From Cotesia glomerata (lineage: Eukaryota; Arthropoda; Insecta; Hymenoptera; Braconidae), in contig NC_058163.1 in assembly GCF_020080835.1 (NCBI RefSeq), positions 13,320,925 to 13,384,924 of the forward strand: a stretch of DNA of 64,000 nucleotides, read 5' to 3'. The notes under the pieces are model-generated. The model made no database searches, was not told the origin of the DNA, and worked only from the letters and a program-made list of their open reading frames with translations. A program made the translations under genes and the position numbers. Shown here piece after piece: positions 10,761 to 23,117 of this stretch. Each line of letters starts with the position of its first letter. The first letter of the stretch is position 1.

Positions 10761-13700
10761 ATGCAACTCTGGGCTCTTGTCTTATGGTCTCAATCGTGCG
10801 AACGTGATATTTTAAAATATGATAGCATTGAATTCAACAAATCTGGTGACGCATCGGCCAAATGGAAAAATAAGTTTTATGCAATACAAATCCTACGCAC
10901 AAGCGGTGAGTTAATTAATTATCAACGCGTGATTATTTTTTTTCCGACCAATGTAAGGCAGATAATTGAAAATTTTTTTTTTTTATAATTTTTTGTTTTG
11001 AATAATACTTAAAAATAATTGCTTAGACTTGTTTTCTATTTATGTTTTTTTTGTTGTCTTCTTTTTTTTTTACTTTCCAAATCACATAGCGTTCGTAGAT
11101 TTCATTTTCAAAATTCCGTTTACTATAATTCATTTATTAATTTTTCTCTGTCATAACTTTTCACTCGTTTTTTACGTATGTCTTATTATTAGAAGATAAA
11201 GAATGGCTAGAATCCTTGGAAGTTGATACTAATGGTAATGTTAACTTACCACAAAATCTACAAGACAACAACAAGACGGGGAAAGAGAAAGAGAACGGCG
11301 CAAAGAAGAAGAAAACTCTATTAAACAATGCTGAGGGAAAAAGCTCTATAGACGGCGTAAAAAATATCCTTGGTGATATTTTTCCATCATCAAAGGTTGC
11401 AGAGTCCTTAAGTTCTGACGGTGATCTTTCAGATCGTGGGTATTCACCAACTCAGGAGGAGAAAATAGTCGATCCTCGCACTGGATCTAGAGTCACAATC
11501 GTAAAGGCTGATATTGAGTATGATAAACGGATTGAAAACAAATTTGTTTGCAGTACTTGTAAAGCTTCTCAAAAAGGTACATTTTTCAATAGGTTAAAAA
11601 AAATTTCTGATTAATTTTCTTATCTTTTATTCTATCGTTTTTTACTGTAAAATATTCTTAACTACGTGTTGTTTTATTTTAATTTTCGTATTGGTTTTCT
11701 CACAATATTAATATAATTAAATGCAATTCAAAATTTCCTTAATTAACCGAAAAGTAATAATATTTTTAATTGATGTCTCAAACCTTTTTTTTATACAAAA
11801 TTTATTTTGTCCAAAGATTTTACAAGAGGCTATGAGATAAGTATAGAGTTAATGGATTTTTTCCGAGAAAAAATAAGCCAATTCGGTACACAGCAAACAT
11901 ACCATTTGAAGCCACCGTCTCAGTCTCTTCAGTCTACGATTTCAACTGCAAAATCTTCCGGAAGTATTTTTCAGCCTTCTGAATTCCATTCGACTAAGAT
12001 CAAAGATGTCTCAGACCACGCTGAACATCATGACTTGGATTTTAATCAATACTCTCGCAGTCTAAATCCGACATTAGTGCTCAAGCCTAAAGATTGTTCC
12101 AGTGGATATCGTAAACAATCTAGTTCTCAACACTCAAGAAAAATTTTACCGAACAACCACGGACCTCTAAAACAATCCAAAAAGGCTGCTGATTCTCATC
12201 TTATTACTTACAATTCTCCTAGCCCTGAAAATTTGTCTCCTCATCGTTCTCATCCGACACAAGAACAAGTCATTGTTTCTCCGTCACCAAGTACTGGAAT
12301 AAAATTGAATCCACAGCCTAAAGAATCGTCAAACAAAGATCCTGTTAAAAGAATAATTAATGATAAAACTGATGACAAGGACGATCTGCCTCCATGGAAC
12401 GTTGCATCAGATAAAAAAGTTGGTCAAAATGTTAAACTTCATCTTATGATTTAATCATCAAAAATTTATTAGACTGTAAAGTGTATCGATTTTATCTGAA
12501 AAATAATTAAACCTAACCTCTTCACTTAGGAACAGCTTGGGGAAAAGTCTGGCGTTTTCATTAACAGTGTGAATTTAAAGTACGTGAAAACTAAATTCAA
12601 AGAGGATTCTCCTGAAACAGCACGACGTTTATTCAAGTACATCATTGGCGAAGAACTTTTAAAGACAATGAGCAGAACCGGTGGAAACGGATGGAAACCA
12701 TTACCTTTAGATGTTTATCAATCGGTCTATGGTAAATATGGAATCGTAAAATCGTAGAATTGACTTTTAATGAATTTTTGAAAATGTTTAATTCTGTTGG
12801 TTTCATTAATGATTTTCTTGCTCTACAGATTTTAGTTTTGTTGTTCACTTAGTAAATTTTATACAAAATTGTCTCAAAAGCAAGTTCCCTACAAAACGAC
12901 TGTGTGCTTGCACCATTCTGACTTCGAAATTTTATTTTTGGTGAAATCTTCAAAATTTTTTATTCTAAAAATTTCTTAAACTATTTTTATGCTCTATAAG
13001 ACTCATTTTCATTGTCAACACAATGAATTTCGTACAAAATTGTCTCAAAAACTAGTTCTCTGCCCAGTGATTGCTTGCGAAATCATAACTTCGAAAATTT
13101 ATTTGTGGTGAAATCTTCAAGATTTTCAATTTTAAAAGTGTTTTTTAACTATTTTTATGTTCTAGAGATTTTAATTTTGTTGTTCATTCGGTGACTTGTG
13201 TATAAAATTGTCCCAAAAGCTAGTTTCCTGCCCAACGACTATGTTCCTGTTAAATTATGACTTCAAAAATTTATTTGGGATAATACCTTCAAAATTTTCA
13301 ATTTCAAAAATGGTTTAAGATTATTTTTATGTTCTAGAGACTTTAATTTTGTTGTTCACCCAGTGACTTGTATCCAAAATTGTCCCAAAAGCTAGTTTTT
13401 TGCCCAACGACTGTGTTCCTGCTAAATTATGACTTCAAACATTTATTTGTGCTCGAAATCTTCAAAATTTTTGAATTATAAAAATTCCTTATACTATTTT
13501 TATACTCAATAGATTTTATTTTTGATGTCTAGGCAATGAAATTTATACTGAGTTGTCTTAAAAGCTAGTACTCTCTCCAACATCTGTGTGCCTGCGAAAT
13601 TATGACTTCAAAAATTTATTTGTGGTAGAATCTTCAAAATTTGCAATTTCAAGAATGGTTTAAGACTATTTTAATCTTCTATAGATTTTGATTTCGCTGT

Positions 13701-15313
13701 TCACCCAGTGACTTGTGTACAAAATGTTCCCAAAAGCTAGTTTCCTGACCAACGACTTTGTTCCTGCTAAATTATGACTTCAAAAGTTTATTTGGGATAA
13801 TATCTTCAAAATTTTCAATTTCAAAAATGGTTCAAAATTATTTTTATGTTCTATAGATTTTAATTTTGTTGTTCACCCACCGACTTGTGTACAATATTGT
13901 GCCAAAAGCTAGTTTTCTGTTCAACGACTGTGTTCCTGCTAAATTGTGAATTCAAAAATTTATTTGTGTTGAAATCTCCAAAATTTTCAATTTCAAAAAT
14001 GGTTTTAGACTATTTTTATCTTCTATAGATTTTAATTTTGCTGTTCACTCATTTACTTGTATACCAAATGTTCCCAAAAGCTAGTTTTCTGTCGAACGAC
14101 TGTGTTCCTGCTAAATTATGACTTCAAAAATTTATTTTGGGCGAAATCTTCAAAATTTTTAATTTCAAAAATGGTTTTAGATTATTTTTATGTTCTAGAG
14201 ATTTCAATTTTGTTGTTCACTCAGTGACTTGTGTACAAAATTTTCCCAAAAGCAAGTTTTCTGCCCAACGTCTGTGTTCCTGCTTAATTATGACTTTAAA
14301 AATTTATTTGAGATAATATCTTCAAAATTTTCAATTTCAAAAATGGATCAAAATTATTTTTATGTTCTAGAGACTTTAATTTTGTTGTTCACCCACCGAC
14401 TTGTGTACAATATTGTGCCAAAAGCTAGTTTTCTGTTCAACGACTGTGTTCCTGCTAAATTATGAATTCAAAAATTTTTTTGTGTTCGAAATCTTCAAAA
14501 TTTTCGAATTATAAAAATTCCTTACACTCTTTTTATACTCTACAGATTTTATTTTTGTTGTCCAGGCAATGAAATTTATACTGAGTTGTTTTAAAAGCTA
14601 AATCTCTTTTCAACAGATATGTGCCTGCAAAATTACGACTTCAAACATTTATTTGTGGTGAAATCTTTAAAATTTCTTAGGTCTTTTTTATACTCTACAA
14701 AAATCATTGCTGTTGTGTTGGTAGTGAATTCTATATAAAATTGTCGTAGCAGCTAATTTTTTGCTCAAAAACGTGATGGTTGAATTTTTTATGAAAGTAG
14801 AATAAATGCTTCTATATTCCAAATTTTACTAGAAATTCGAATTGACTATATTTCCATTCAAGTTTTTAGTATCGATTACCACGATTTAAACACCTTATTA
14901 AGAATGCGTTTATTTTCTAGATTATGTGAGGTCGCATGCAAAACCAAAATTGTCCTGTGAAAAATTCGAACGGATTGTAACTCAAATGTTTACTTCACTC
15001 AGGCGGTTCAATCAAGATTCAAATGCCACAAACAAAAATAATCGTTCAAAGAATTTATCAACAAGCTCACCGTTTCGCCACTCTTCCTTGGTTCCGTCAT
15101 CGAAGTCAATCAGTGCTTCCAATGCTATGGAAGCCAGATGTGACTCTCCACTTCTGTCTCCCAATTACTCGTACCGAAAATTACATCATGGTAATACTTT
15201 ACTTCCGAACAGCAATTCAAGAAGTTCATTATATGATCATCGTTCCACTGATGATCGTTCCTGCTCAATAAGTCTTTCTCGACACCGTTCCCGCTCAAGA
15301 AATCTTTCACGAC
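10761..15313 (+). CDS. BEN-domain DNA-binding protein of the CACTA element, copy 1 (3' end in the gap)
   Basis: Five exons with consistent phases: 10,761-10,905, 11,193-11,576, 11,817-12,445, 12,530-12,731 and 14,921 into the gap at 15,314. The N-terminus (MQLWALVLWSQ...KWKNKFYAIQIL) resembles the N-terminal module of insect BEN proteins. A charged lysine-rich linker, a cysteine pair (VCSTCKASQK) and a serine/proline-rich low-complexity region follow. The BEN fold spans exons 4-5 (FKYIIGEELLKTMSRTGGNG, LPLDVYQSV joined to YVRSHAKPKLSCEKF). The C-terminus is serine-rich with RS dipeptides. BEN domains bind DNA, so this is the plausible TNPA-like partner of the neighbouring transposase; that role is inference. 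The intron-3 donor is AT instead of GT at 12,446, while copy 2 keeps GT, so copy 1 probably cannot splice normally. Confidence 0.75.
12820..14770. repeat. ~173-bp tandem repeat array inside BEN-gene intron 4, copy 1
   Basis: Roughly eleven units marked by 'aaaagctagttttctgccca' and 'tgttcctgctaaattatgac', near 13,045, 13,218, 13,393, 13,562, 13,733, 13,909, 14,083, 14,252, 14,427 and 14,597. They fill most of intron 4 (12,732-14,920). The unit is unrelated to the 135-bp array in the transposase intron. Confidence 0.85.
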
Positions 15314-15413
15314 NNNNNNNNNNNNNNNNNNNNNNNNNNNNNNNNNNNNNNNNNNNNNNNNNNNNNNNNNNNNNNNNNNNNNNNNNNNNNNNNNNNNNNN
15401 NNNNNNNNNNNNN
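15314..15413. other. Assembly gap, exactly 100 N
   Basis: A fixed-size gap of unknown true length. It hides the end of BEN exon 5 and the outermost part of the left TIR of the next transposon. Confidence 0.99.
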
Positions 15414-17470
15414 AAAATAGGTTCCTAGACACCTCAAAGAAAGCCTCTCCAAGCATGAGTTCTTAATTGTAACAGGAAAGTCCTCCTTCTTACAGTTTTC
15501 TATTTTTCTTATTATCAGATAGAAAAATTTATATCTCGCTTCCAACTACTTGAAAAATATCTTGTTCCTCAGATTTTGTAGGAAATTGAATGCTCTACAA
15601 AAAAGGTCTCTTACGATTTTTCGTAAACTCAACCGTTTAAAAAGATATTAACGGTTAAAGTTTGATTATTTTTGGGAAAATTTTTATTTCTTATGAATTT
15701 TATAACTCAATGAAAAAAAATCATTATGAATGATGAAACTCATAGTTTTGTAGGAAATTTACTGCTCTATAAAAATGGTCTCTTATGATTTTTCGATCAA
15801 GTTGAGCGTTTACGAGATATTCATCGTCAAACATCAATGCATATCAATTTTTCTAGTTTTTGATCAATAATTCAAAAAATTTCAATTTATTCTCTGAGTT
15901 TCAAGGAAATTTAGACAAATTTGAGTTTTTATTATAAAAGCAACTCCTATAGATGTTTTCTGTTCAAAAATTCATTTGAAAGTTTTTATTCTAAAAATAT
16001 TTTTTTAATTTTATCTTTAATAATTTAAAATCTTAATCGCGTTGTCATTTATTATTATGAAATTTGTTCAGTGCGTATTTTTAAATTGTTTTTCACAAAA
16101 TATACATAAAATTTTCGTTCGAGGGGATTTTGTTTTGAATTTTTGAAAAATTTATTCGAGTACAAAAATATCAATTCATTGATTTCTTCAGCAACTTGTG
16201 AAAAAATGATTTTGCATTTATGGTATTTAAGTGATGAACTTGCCATTTTATCATTATTTGACGATACCGTTTCATTGGAAGTAAAAAAAAATATTGTTGG
16301 AGCTGCTAATACTCGTAACGGTACAGATTCTAAAGCTAAAAAATTTATAATTGATAAAAACGATTTGAATTCATTAACGCAAAAAAGTCTGAGTGACTTT
16401 GTTTCTAAAAAGTCTTTAAATCTCTTTAAAATCTTTGATTTACCATATGACTTCCTTGATAAAGATATTGAATCGTGGCCTACTAATGACAGTTACATTG
16501 AAAATAAAGAATACTTTAACCAATTGAAAGTTGTTAATGATTCGGCAGAACGAGCTGTTGCATTAGTTAGTGAGTATAATCAATGCTTGACAAAAAATGA
16601 AGATCAATTCCAATACTTATTGCAAGTTATCAAAGAACATCGAAAAAAATACCCAAACTGCAATAGAGGAAATTATTTACAGTAAAAGTGTACCGTTATG
16701 TTGAAAATATTGAAAATTATATGGCAGTTGATAATTAAATAAATAAATTTTTCGATAAAAAAGTGAAACACATGTGAAACACACTAAATTGAATTATATA
16801 TTTAAAAAAATGCACTAATTTTTTGTTTTAATGTAATCAAACATGCCCAAGACTAAAAAAACTAATTAAAAAAATAGTTCATAATATATTTCTATTTATA
16901 GAAACTCAAATTTGTCTAAATTTCCTTGAAACTCAGAGAATAAATTGAAATTTTTTGAATTATTGATCAAAAACTAGAAAAATTGATATGCATTGATGTT
17001 TGACGATGAATATCTCGTAAACGCTCAACTTGATCGAAAAATCATAAGAGACCATTTTTATAGAGCAGTAAATTTCCTACAAAACTATGAGTTTCATCAT
17101 TCATAATGATTTTTTTTCATTGAGTTATAAAATTCATAAGAAATAAAAAATTTTCCCAAAAATAATCAAACTTTAACCGTTAATATCTTTTAAACGGTTG
17201 GGTTTACGAAAAAATCGTAAGAGACCTTTTTTGTAGAGCATTCAATTTCCTACAAAATCTAAGGAACAAGATATTTTTTCAAGTAGTTGGAAGCGAGATA
17301 TAAATTTTTCTATCCGATAATAAGAAAAAATAGAAAACTGTAAGAAGGAGGACTTTCCCGTTACAATTAAGAACTCATGCTTGGAGAGGCTTTCTTAGAG
17401 GTGTCTAGGAACCTATTTTTCAGAGTACCAAACGAAAAAAAAAATATTCTTTTTTTTTTGAATCACCCTA
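15414..17470. mobile_element. DNA transposon with >500-bp terminal inverted repeats, left end in the gap
   Basis: 15,414-15,932 is the near-perfect reverse complement of 16,904-17,423; both contain 'ggttcctagacacctc' and 'ggtctcttacgattttt'. The right terminus runs on about 45 bp to '...tttttgaatcaccct' near 17,470; its mirror on the left is masked by the N run. An 'agggtgattc' end would be typical of several insect DNA transposons. Between the arms is a C-terminal transposase-like fragment. It is inserted in, or right after, exon 5 of BEN copy 1; BEN copy 2 lacks this insertion. Confidence 0.75.
16143..16685 (+). pseudogene. C-terminal fragment of a transposase-like protein
   Basis: 180 codons without an internal stop. 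The segments MILHLWYLSDELAILSLFDD, WPTNDSYIENKEYFNQLKV and VVNDSAERAVALVSEYNQ, followed by a tail LLQVIKEHRKKYP, match a motif set I associate with the C-terminal end of transposase-like proteins common in ants and other insects. I cannot name the superfamily. No ATG starts the frame convincingly and the upstream 200 bp is non-coding, so the N-terminal and catalytic parts are gone. It lies centrally between the long TIRs, consistent with an internally deleted, non-autonomous derivative. Confidence 0.6.
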
Positions 17471-17488
17471 ACATACATGCATACATAC

Positions 17489-19262
17489 TGTGACGTTATT
17501 TTATCGACCGGGGTCTATTTAAAATGAACGTCACTAGCGCCAACGGATTTTTGTGATTCTAAGTCGATATTTCAAAGCAAAAATTTTATAGAAAATAATT
17601 GTGAGGATTAAAAATTAGAGTTTAGTGAGCAGGGTCTGAGTGTAGATGCCGAGTAACGAGGAGCTACAGTTTTAGTGTGAATTTAGAGAGTTACAGTTAC
17701 AGTTGAGATTTTGAGATTTTTGAGATTACAGTCAGTTTTAGAGTAAAGTTTTGGAAAATATTGAGGTTGAGTCATTTAAGGTTTTTATTGAGTTATTTTG
17801 AGTTTTGAGTTTCGAATTTTAAGTTTTGGGTTTTGAGGCTGCAGAGTATGTGGGTAAATCAGCGTTACCGTGGAGCGGGACTATAAGTCACCCGGTTTCG
17901 TTTGATGCTAGACGCCAGTCTAACCCTTTGAGACTTCCAGGTGGAATGCCTAGGTCTAGTTGAGATGCCAGCGCTCTGATGTAGAGGAACATGACGAAAG
18001 CATATGGGATCAGTTCAAGTTACGTTTACGTTTACGTTTTTCGTTAAGTTTCAGTTAAAGTTTAAGTTACGTTTTTGCTATTTTGATTTTGAGTTTAAGT
18101 TACGTTTTGAGTTACGTTTTTGGTTTCGATCCCAGTCGTAGTCAGTTCCTGAAGAGCATCCACCAAAGGAATATCCGTACTCAGAGCTTTAGTTGTTTGA
18201 TTAAGGGATTAAAATATTTTATAGGGATTAATAGCACATAGAAATTTTAGTTGTGAGTGAGTCACGTTTAAGACAGTTGAGTTTGGGATTTCGTTAAGAA
18301 CAGTTGAGTTTTAGACTCCGTAGAGGACAGTTGTGTTGTAGATTGCCTCTGATCACTTCTGGTAATCGTACGTGCATACCGTTGCGCCTACAGGTTAAGA
18401 TTTTAGTCTTTACGTTTTTGTTTGAGCTACAGAAATGAATACAGTTAGGAAGTTTATTTAAATTATTATAAAAAGTTACTTAGCATCGACATTGTTTGTA
18501 TCAGGTATGAGGTTATTTTATTTATTGTAATTTGAGCATTAATAATTGAGTTTTGGTCTTGAGATATTGGATAGTCTCGTTTATGATAAATTTTGTATTC
18601 AGAGTTTCGTTGACAGATTTAGTTGAAATTTTCATTCGAGTCATTAAGATTTATTTATATACTTGTGTAAGTAAGCGTCCATAACTTGACTATAGCGTTG
18701 ATTATTGTTAACTGTATCGCTCTAGTAATTTTATAGTGATTTGAGATCAAGTTTGTTAAGTTAGCTTACGGTTTATTGAATAAATAAGGATTTTGTTTTA
18801 AGCATAACTTTTTGGTGTTGTGAATAGAATTATTACAAGTATGGATCCTTTCTACCCGAACCACCCCCTTTCTCTACAAACCAGCACACTGAGCAACCCC
18901 GAGGTATTCCGTCATCTTTCCGATTTTGGGTTCTTTGGCCTTTGTTTCACGTTCAGTTTCTGTGTTCTCGATTAAGTTTACGTTTTGGCTAGTTTCGATA
19001 ATTTCTAGCAAATAAAAATTATCTAATTCCGTTTAAGTTTAAGTTCGAGTTCTGATTCCGTAAAGTTTAAGTTTACTTTTGGCTAGTTTTAGAATTCCTA
19101 GGTTTGGTGATTCCAGTGATTAAAAATTACCTTACGCCCTAACTTTATCGATACCAGAGATCCAGAATCGGAAAGAAGACGAAGTATAACCCAGATTTTA
19201 TTTTTAGAATTAAGTTTAGTCAAGTTCCCGTATACCCCCCTTGAAAATTTGGTTATAATACA
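17489..19262 (+). mobile_element. Possible solo LTR or LTR-like repeat in a CATA microsatellite
   Basis: Non-coding block starting TGTGACGTTATTTTATCG immediately after a short CATA run and ending where a long CATA run begins. It is rich in degenerate 'gttttgagttt' and 'ttaagtttaagtt' stretches and has a polyadenylation-like 'tgaataaataagg' near 18,775, followed by about 480 bp that could be R-U5. The clean TG...CA borders and 4-bp duplication seen for the other LTRs here are not demonstrable, perhaps because the target was a repeat. Confidence 0.35.
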
Positions 19263-19345
19263 TACATACATACATACATACATACATACATACATACATA
19301 CATACATACATACATACATACATACATACATACATACATACATAG
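19258..19345. repeat. CATA microsatellite
   Basis: About 22 tandem copies of a 4-base unit. Read on the minus strand it gives a spurious YVCM-repeat open frame. Confidence 0.98.
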
Positions 19346-19459
19346 TGACACCCTCGCGGGAATAGTCTGGAAAGCTTCCTAGGACCTCAAAACGTCGAGA
19401 TCTTATGAAAACTCGATTCTCGAAAAACGGGGTAAAACAACAGACGTCGGGGTAAAAAA

Positions 19460-22400
19460 CGGGAAAAGAGAAAGAGAACGGCGCATAGAAAATGAAAACC
19501 CCATTAAACAATGCTAAGGGAAAAAGCTCTATAGACGGCGTAGAAAATATCCTTGGTGATATTTTTCCATCATCGAAGGTTGCTGAGTCGTTAAGTTCTG
19601 ACGGTGATCTTTCGGATCGTGGGTATTCACCAACTCAGGAGGAGAAAATAGTCGATCCTCGCACTGGATCTAGAGTCAGAATCGTAAAGACTGATATTGA
19701 GTATGATAGACGGATTGAAAACAAATTTGTTTGCAGTACTTGTAAAGCTTCTCAAAAAGGTACATTTTTTAATAGATTAAAAAATATTTCTGATTAGTTT
19801 TCTTATCTTTTATTCTATCGTTTTTAACTGTAAAATGTTCTTAATTACGTATTGTTTTATTTGAATTTTTGTATTTGTTTTCTCATAATATTGACATAAT
19901 TAAATGCAATTCAAAATTTCCTTAATTAACCGAAAAGTAATAATATTTTTAATCGATGTTCCAAACCTTTTTTTTATACAAAATTTTTTTTGTCCAAAGA
20001 TTTTACAAGAGGCTATGAGATAAGTATAGAGTTAATGGATTTTTTTCCGGTAAAAAATAAGCCAATTTGGTACACAGCAAACAGACCATTTGAAGCCACC
20101 GTCTCAGTCTCTTCAGTCTACGATTTCAACTCCAAAATATTCCAGAAGTATTTTTCAGCCTTCTCAATTCCATTCGACTAAGATCAAAGATGTCTCAAAC
20201 CACGCTGAACATCATGACTTGGAGTTTAATCAATACTCTCGCATTCTATATCCGACATTAGTGCTCAAGCCTAAAGATTGTTCCAGTGGATATCGTAAAC
20301 AATCTAGTTCTCAACACTCAAGAAAATTTTTACCGAACAACCACGGACCTCTAAAACAACCCAAGAAGGCTGCTGATTCTCATCTTATTACTTACAATTC
20401 TCCTAGTCCTGAAAAATTGTCTCCTTATCGTTCTCATCCGACACAAGAACAAATCATTATTTCTCCGTCACCAAGTACTGGAATGACATTGAATCCACAG
20501 CCTAAAGAATCGTTGAACAAATATCCTGTTAAAAGAATAATTAATAAAAAACTGTTGACAAAGACTCTCTACCTCCATGGAACGTTGCATCAGATAAAAA
20601 AGTTGGTCAAAATGTTAAACTTCATCCTGTAATTTAATCATTGAAAATTTATTAGACTATAAGGTGTATCGATTTTATCTGAAAAATAATTAAACCTAAC
20701 CTATTCACTTAGGAACAACTTGGGGAAAAGTCTGGCGTTTTCATTAACAGTGTGAATTTAAAGTACGTAAAAACTAAATTCAAAGAGGATTCTCCTGAAA
20801 TAGCACGACATTTATTCAAGTACATCATTGGCGAAGAACTTTTAAAGACAATGAGCAGAACCGGTGGAAACGGATGGAAACCATTGCCTTTAGATGTTTA
20901 TCAATCGGTCTATGGTAAATATGGAATCGTAAAATCATAGTAAGAATTAAATTTAATGAATTTTTAAAAATTTTTAATTCTGTTGGTTTCTTAACTATTT
21001 TCTTGCTCTACAGATTTTATTTTTGTTGTTCACTTAATGAATTTAATACAAAATTGTCTCAAAAGCTAGTTCTCTACAAAACGACTGTGTGCGTGCTACA
21101 TTCTGACTTCGAAATATTATTTGTGGTGAAATCTTCAGAATTTTTTATTCTAAAAATTTCTTAGACTATTTTTATGCTCTATGAAACTCATTTTCATTGT
21201 CTACGCAATGAATTTCGTACAAAATTGTGTCAAAAGCTAGTTCTCTGCCCAGTGACTATGTTCCTGCTAAATTATGACTTCAAATATATATTTGTGCTCG
21301 AAATCTTCAAAATTTTCGAATCGCAAAAATTTCTTACACTATTTTGATACGCTACAGAATTTATTTTTGTTGTCTAGGCATTGAAATTTTTACTGAGTTG
21401 TCTTAAAAGCTAGTTCTCTCCTCAACAGCTGTTTGCCTGCAAAATTATGACTTCAAAAATTTATTTATGGTGAAATCTTCAAAATTTTTAATTTCAAAAA
21501 TAGTTTGAGATTATTTTTATGTTCTAGAGATTTCAATTTTGTTGTTCACTCAGTGACTTGTATACAAAATTGTTCCAAAAGCTAGTTTTCTGCCCAACGA
21601 CTGTGTTCCTGCTAAATTATGATTTCAAAAATTTATTTAGGATAAAATCTTTAAAATTTTCAATTTCAAAAATGGTTTTCAATTATTTTTGTGTTCTAGA
21701 GATTTTAATTTTGTTGTTCACTCAGTGACTTGTTTACAAAATTGTCCCAAAAGCTAGTTTTCTGCCCAACGACAGTGTTCCTGCTAAATTACGTTTTCAA
21801 AAATTTATTTGGGATGAAATCATCAAAATTTTCGAATCCCAAAAATTTCTTACACTATTTTTATGCTTTACAGATTTTATTTTTGTCTAGACTGAAATTT
21901 ATACTGAGTTGTCTTAAAAGCTAGTTCTCTCTTTAACAACTGTGTGCCTGCAAAATTATGACTTCAAAAATTTATTTGTGGTGAAATCTTAAAGATTCCT
22001 TAGGTCTTTTTTATACTCTACAAAAATCATCGCTGTTGTGTTGGTAGTGAATTTTATATAAAATTGTCGTAGCAGCTAGTTTTCTGCTCAAAAACGTGAT
22101 AGTTGAATGTTTGATGAAAGTAGAATAAATTCTGCTATATTCTAAATTTTAATAGAAACTTGAATAGACTTTAATTCCATTCAAATTTTTAGTATCGATT
22201 ACCACGACTTAAATACCTTACCAAGAATGCGTTTATTTTCTAGATTACGTGAGATTGCATGCAAAATCAAAATTGTCCTGTGAAAAATTCGAACAGATTA
22301 TAACTCAAATGTTTACTTCACTCAGGCGGTTCAATCAAGATTCAAATGCCGCAAACAAAAGTAATTGTTCAAAGAATCCATTAACAAGCTCACCGTTTCA

Positions 22401-22563
22401 CCACTCTTCCCTGGTTCCGTCATCGATGCCAATCAGTACTGCCAATACTATAGAAGCCAGATGTGACTCTCCGCTTCTGTCTCCTAATCACTCGTACCGA
22501 AAATTACATCATGTACGTCAAAGCCAGAGTAAACAATCTTACCGCCGTGATAAATATTATTAA
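19460..22563 (+). pseudogene. BEN-domain gene, copy 2, 5'-truncated and frameshifted
   Basis: A second copy of 11,279-15,195 lacking exon 1 and the start of exon 2. Exons are 19,460-19,759, 20,000-20,628, 20,713-20,914 and 22,244-22,563, all with GT-AG borders; the intron-3 donor is intact here (GT at 20,629). Exon 3 is shifted near 20,048-20,055, where an extra base precedes AAAAAATAAGCC, and again near 20,545-20,560. The BEN motifs in exons 4-5 (GEELLKTMSRTGGNG, KLSCEKFEQIITQMF) remain. Similarity to copy 1 ends at about 22,513, after which the frame runs to TAA at 22,561. The tandem arrangement of two copies in one element suggests a segmental duplication within the transposon. It cannot make a full product as it stands. 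Confidence 0.8.
20990..22090. repeat. ~173-bp tandem repeats in BEN-gene intron 4, copy 2
   Basis: About six to seven units of the same family as in copy 1. The intron is 1,329 bp here against 2,189 bp in copy 1, so the arrays changed in copy number after duplication. Confidence 0.8.
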
Positions 22564-23117
22564 TGCTCAATTCATAATTTTACCTATTTATCTACTATTT
22601 TTCCATTTAAAACAAATACAATTTCTCTTTAATAGTGCTCATTAATTTTATTATTCGCTAAAGTTCATTTATCTCTTTCATGTTTTGACTTCATTTATTA
22701 ATCCTTGAACGTTCTGGAGTCTCGAGAAATCTAGGTGTGAGCCTGGAAAGGGCAAAACCAATCATAACGCGTTATACGGCTGTGTGAGTAGCGGCTTGAC
22801 TGTATAACGTGTCCGTGCGCCCTCTTCTACTATTTTTGGAGCCCCTTCTCTACAAAACAGACTATAGCTCTCTCACTTAAAGGAGAAGACGGACGATTGA
22901 AATTGGGAGTAGGGATTCAAGGTCAACCGTTAAAGGGTTAGTCAACCCAAATAAAAATTTATGAAAATTGATAAGGCATTACAACTCTCAATTTTTTTCT
23001 AGCCATGTAAGTTAAAATTTCTTTTTGAATATATAATTCTTTAGAAATATTGAAGTGTATATTAAATTATCTAAAAATTTTACGAGTGTCCTAAGATTAT
23101 GAATGAAACTCCAAGCT
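22564..23117. other. Element interior, no gene seen
   Basis: Includes a moderately GC-richer piece around 22,730-22,950 without an open frame. No homology recognised. Confidence 0.4.

Noticed and set aside
19098..19511. Minus-strand open frame of 137 codons with YVCM repeats
   Set aside because: It is the translation of the CATA microsatellite plus flanks; no independent coding signal.
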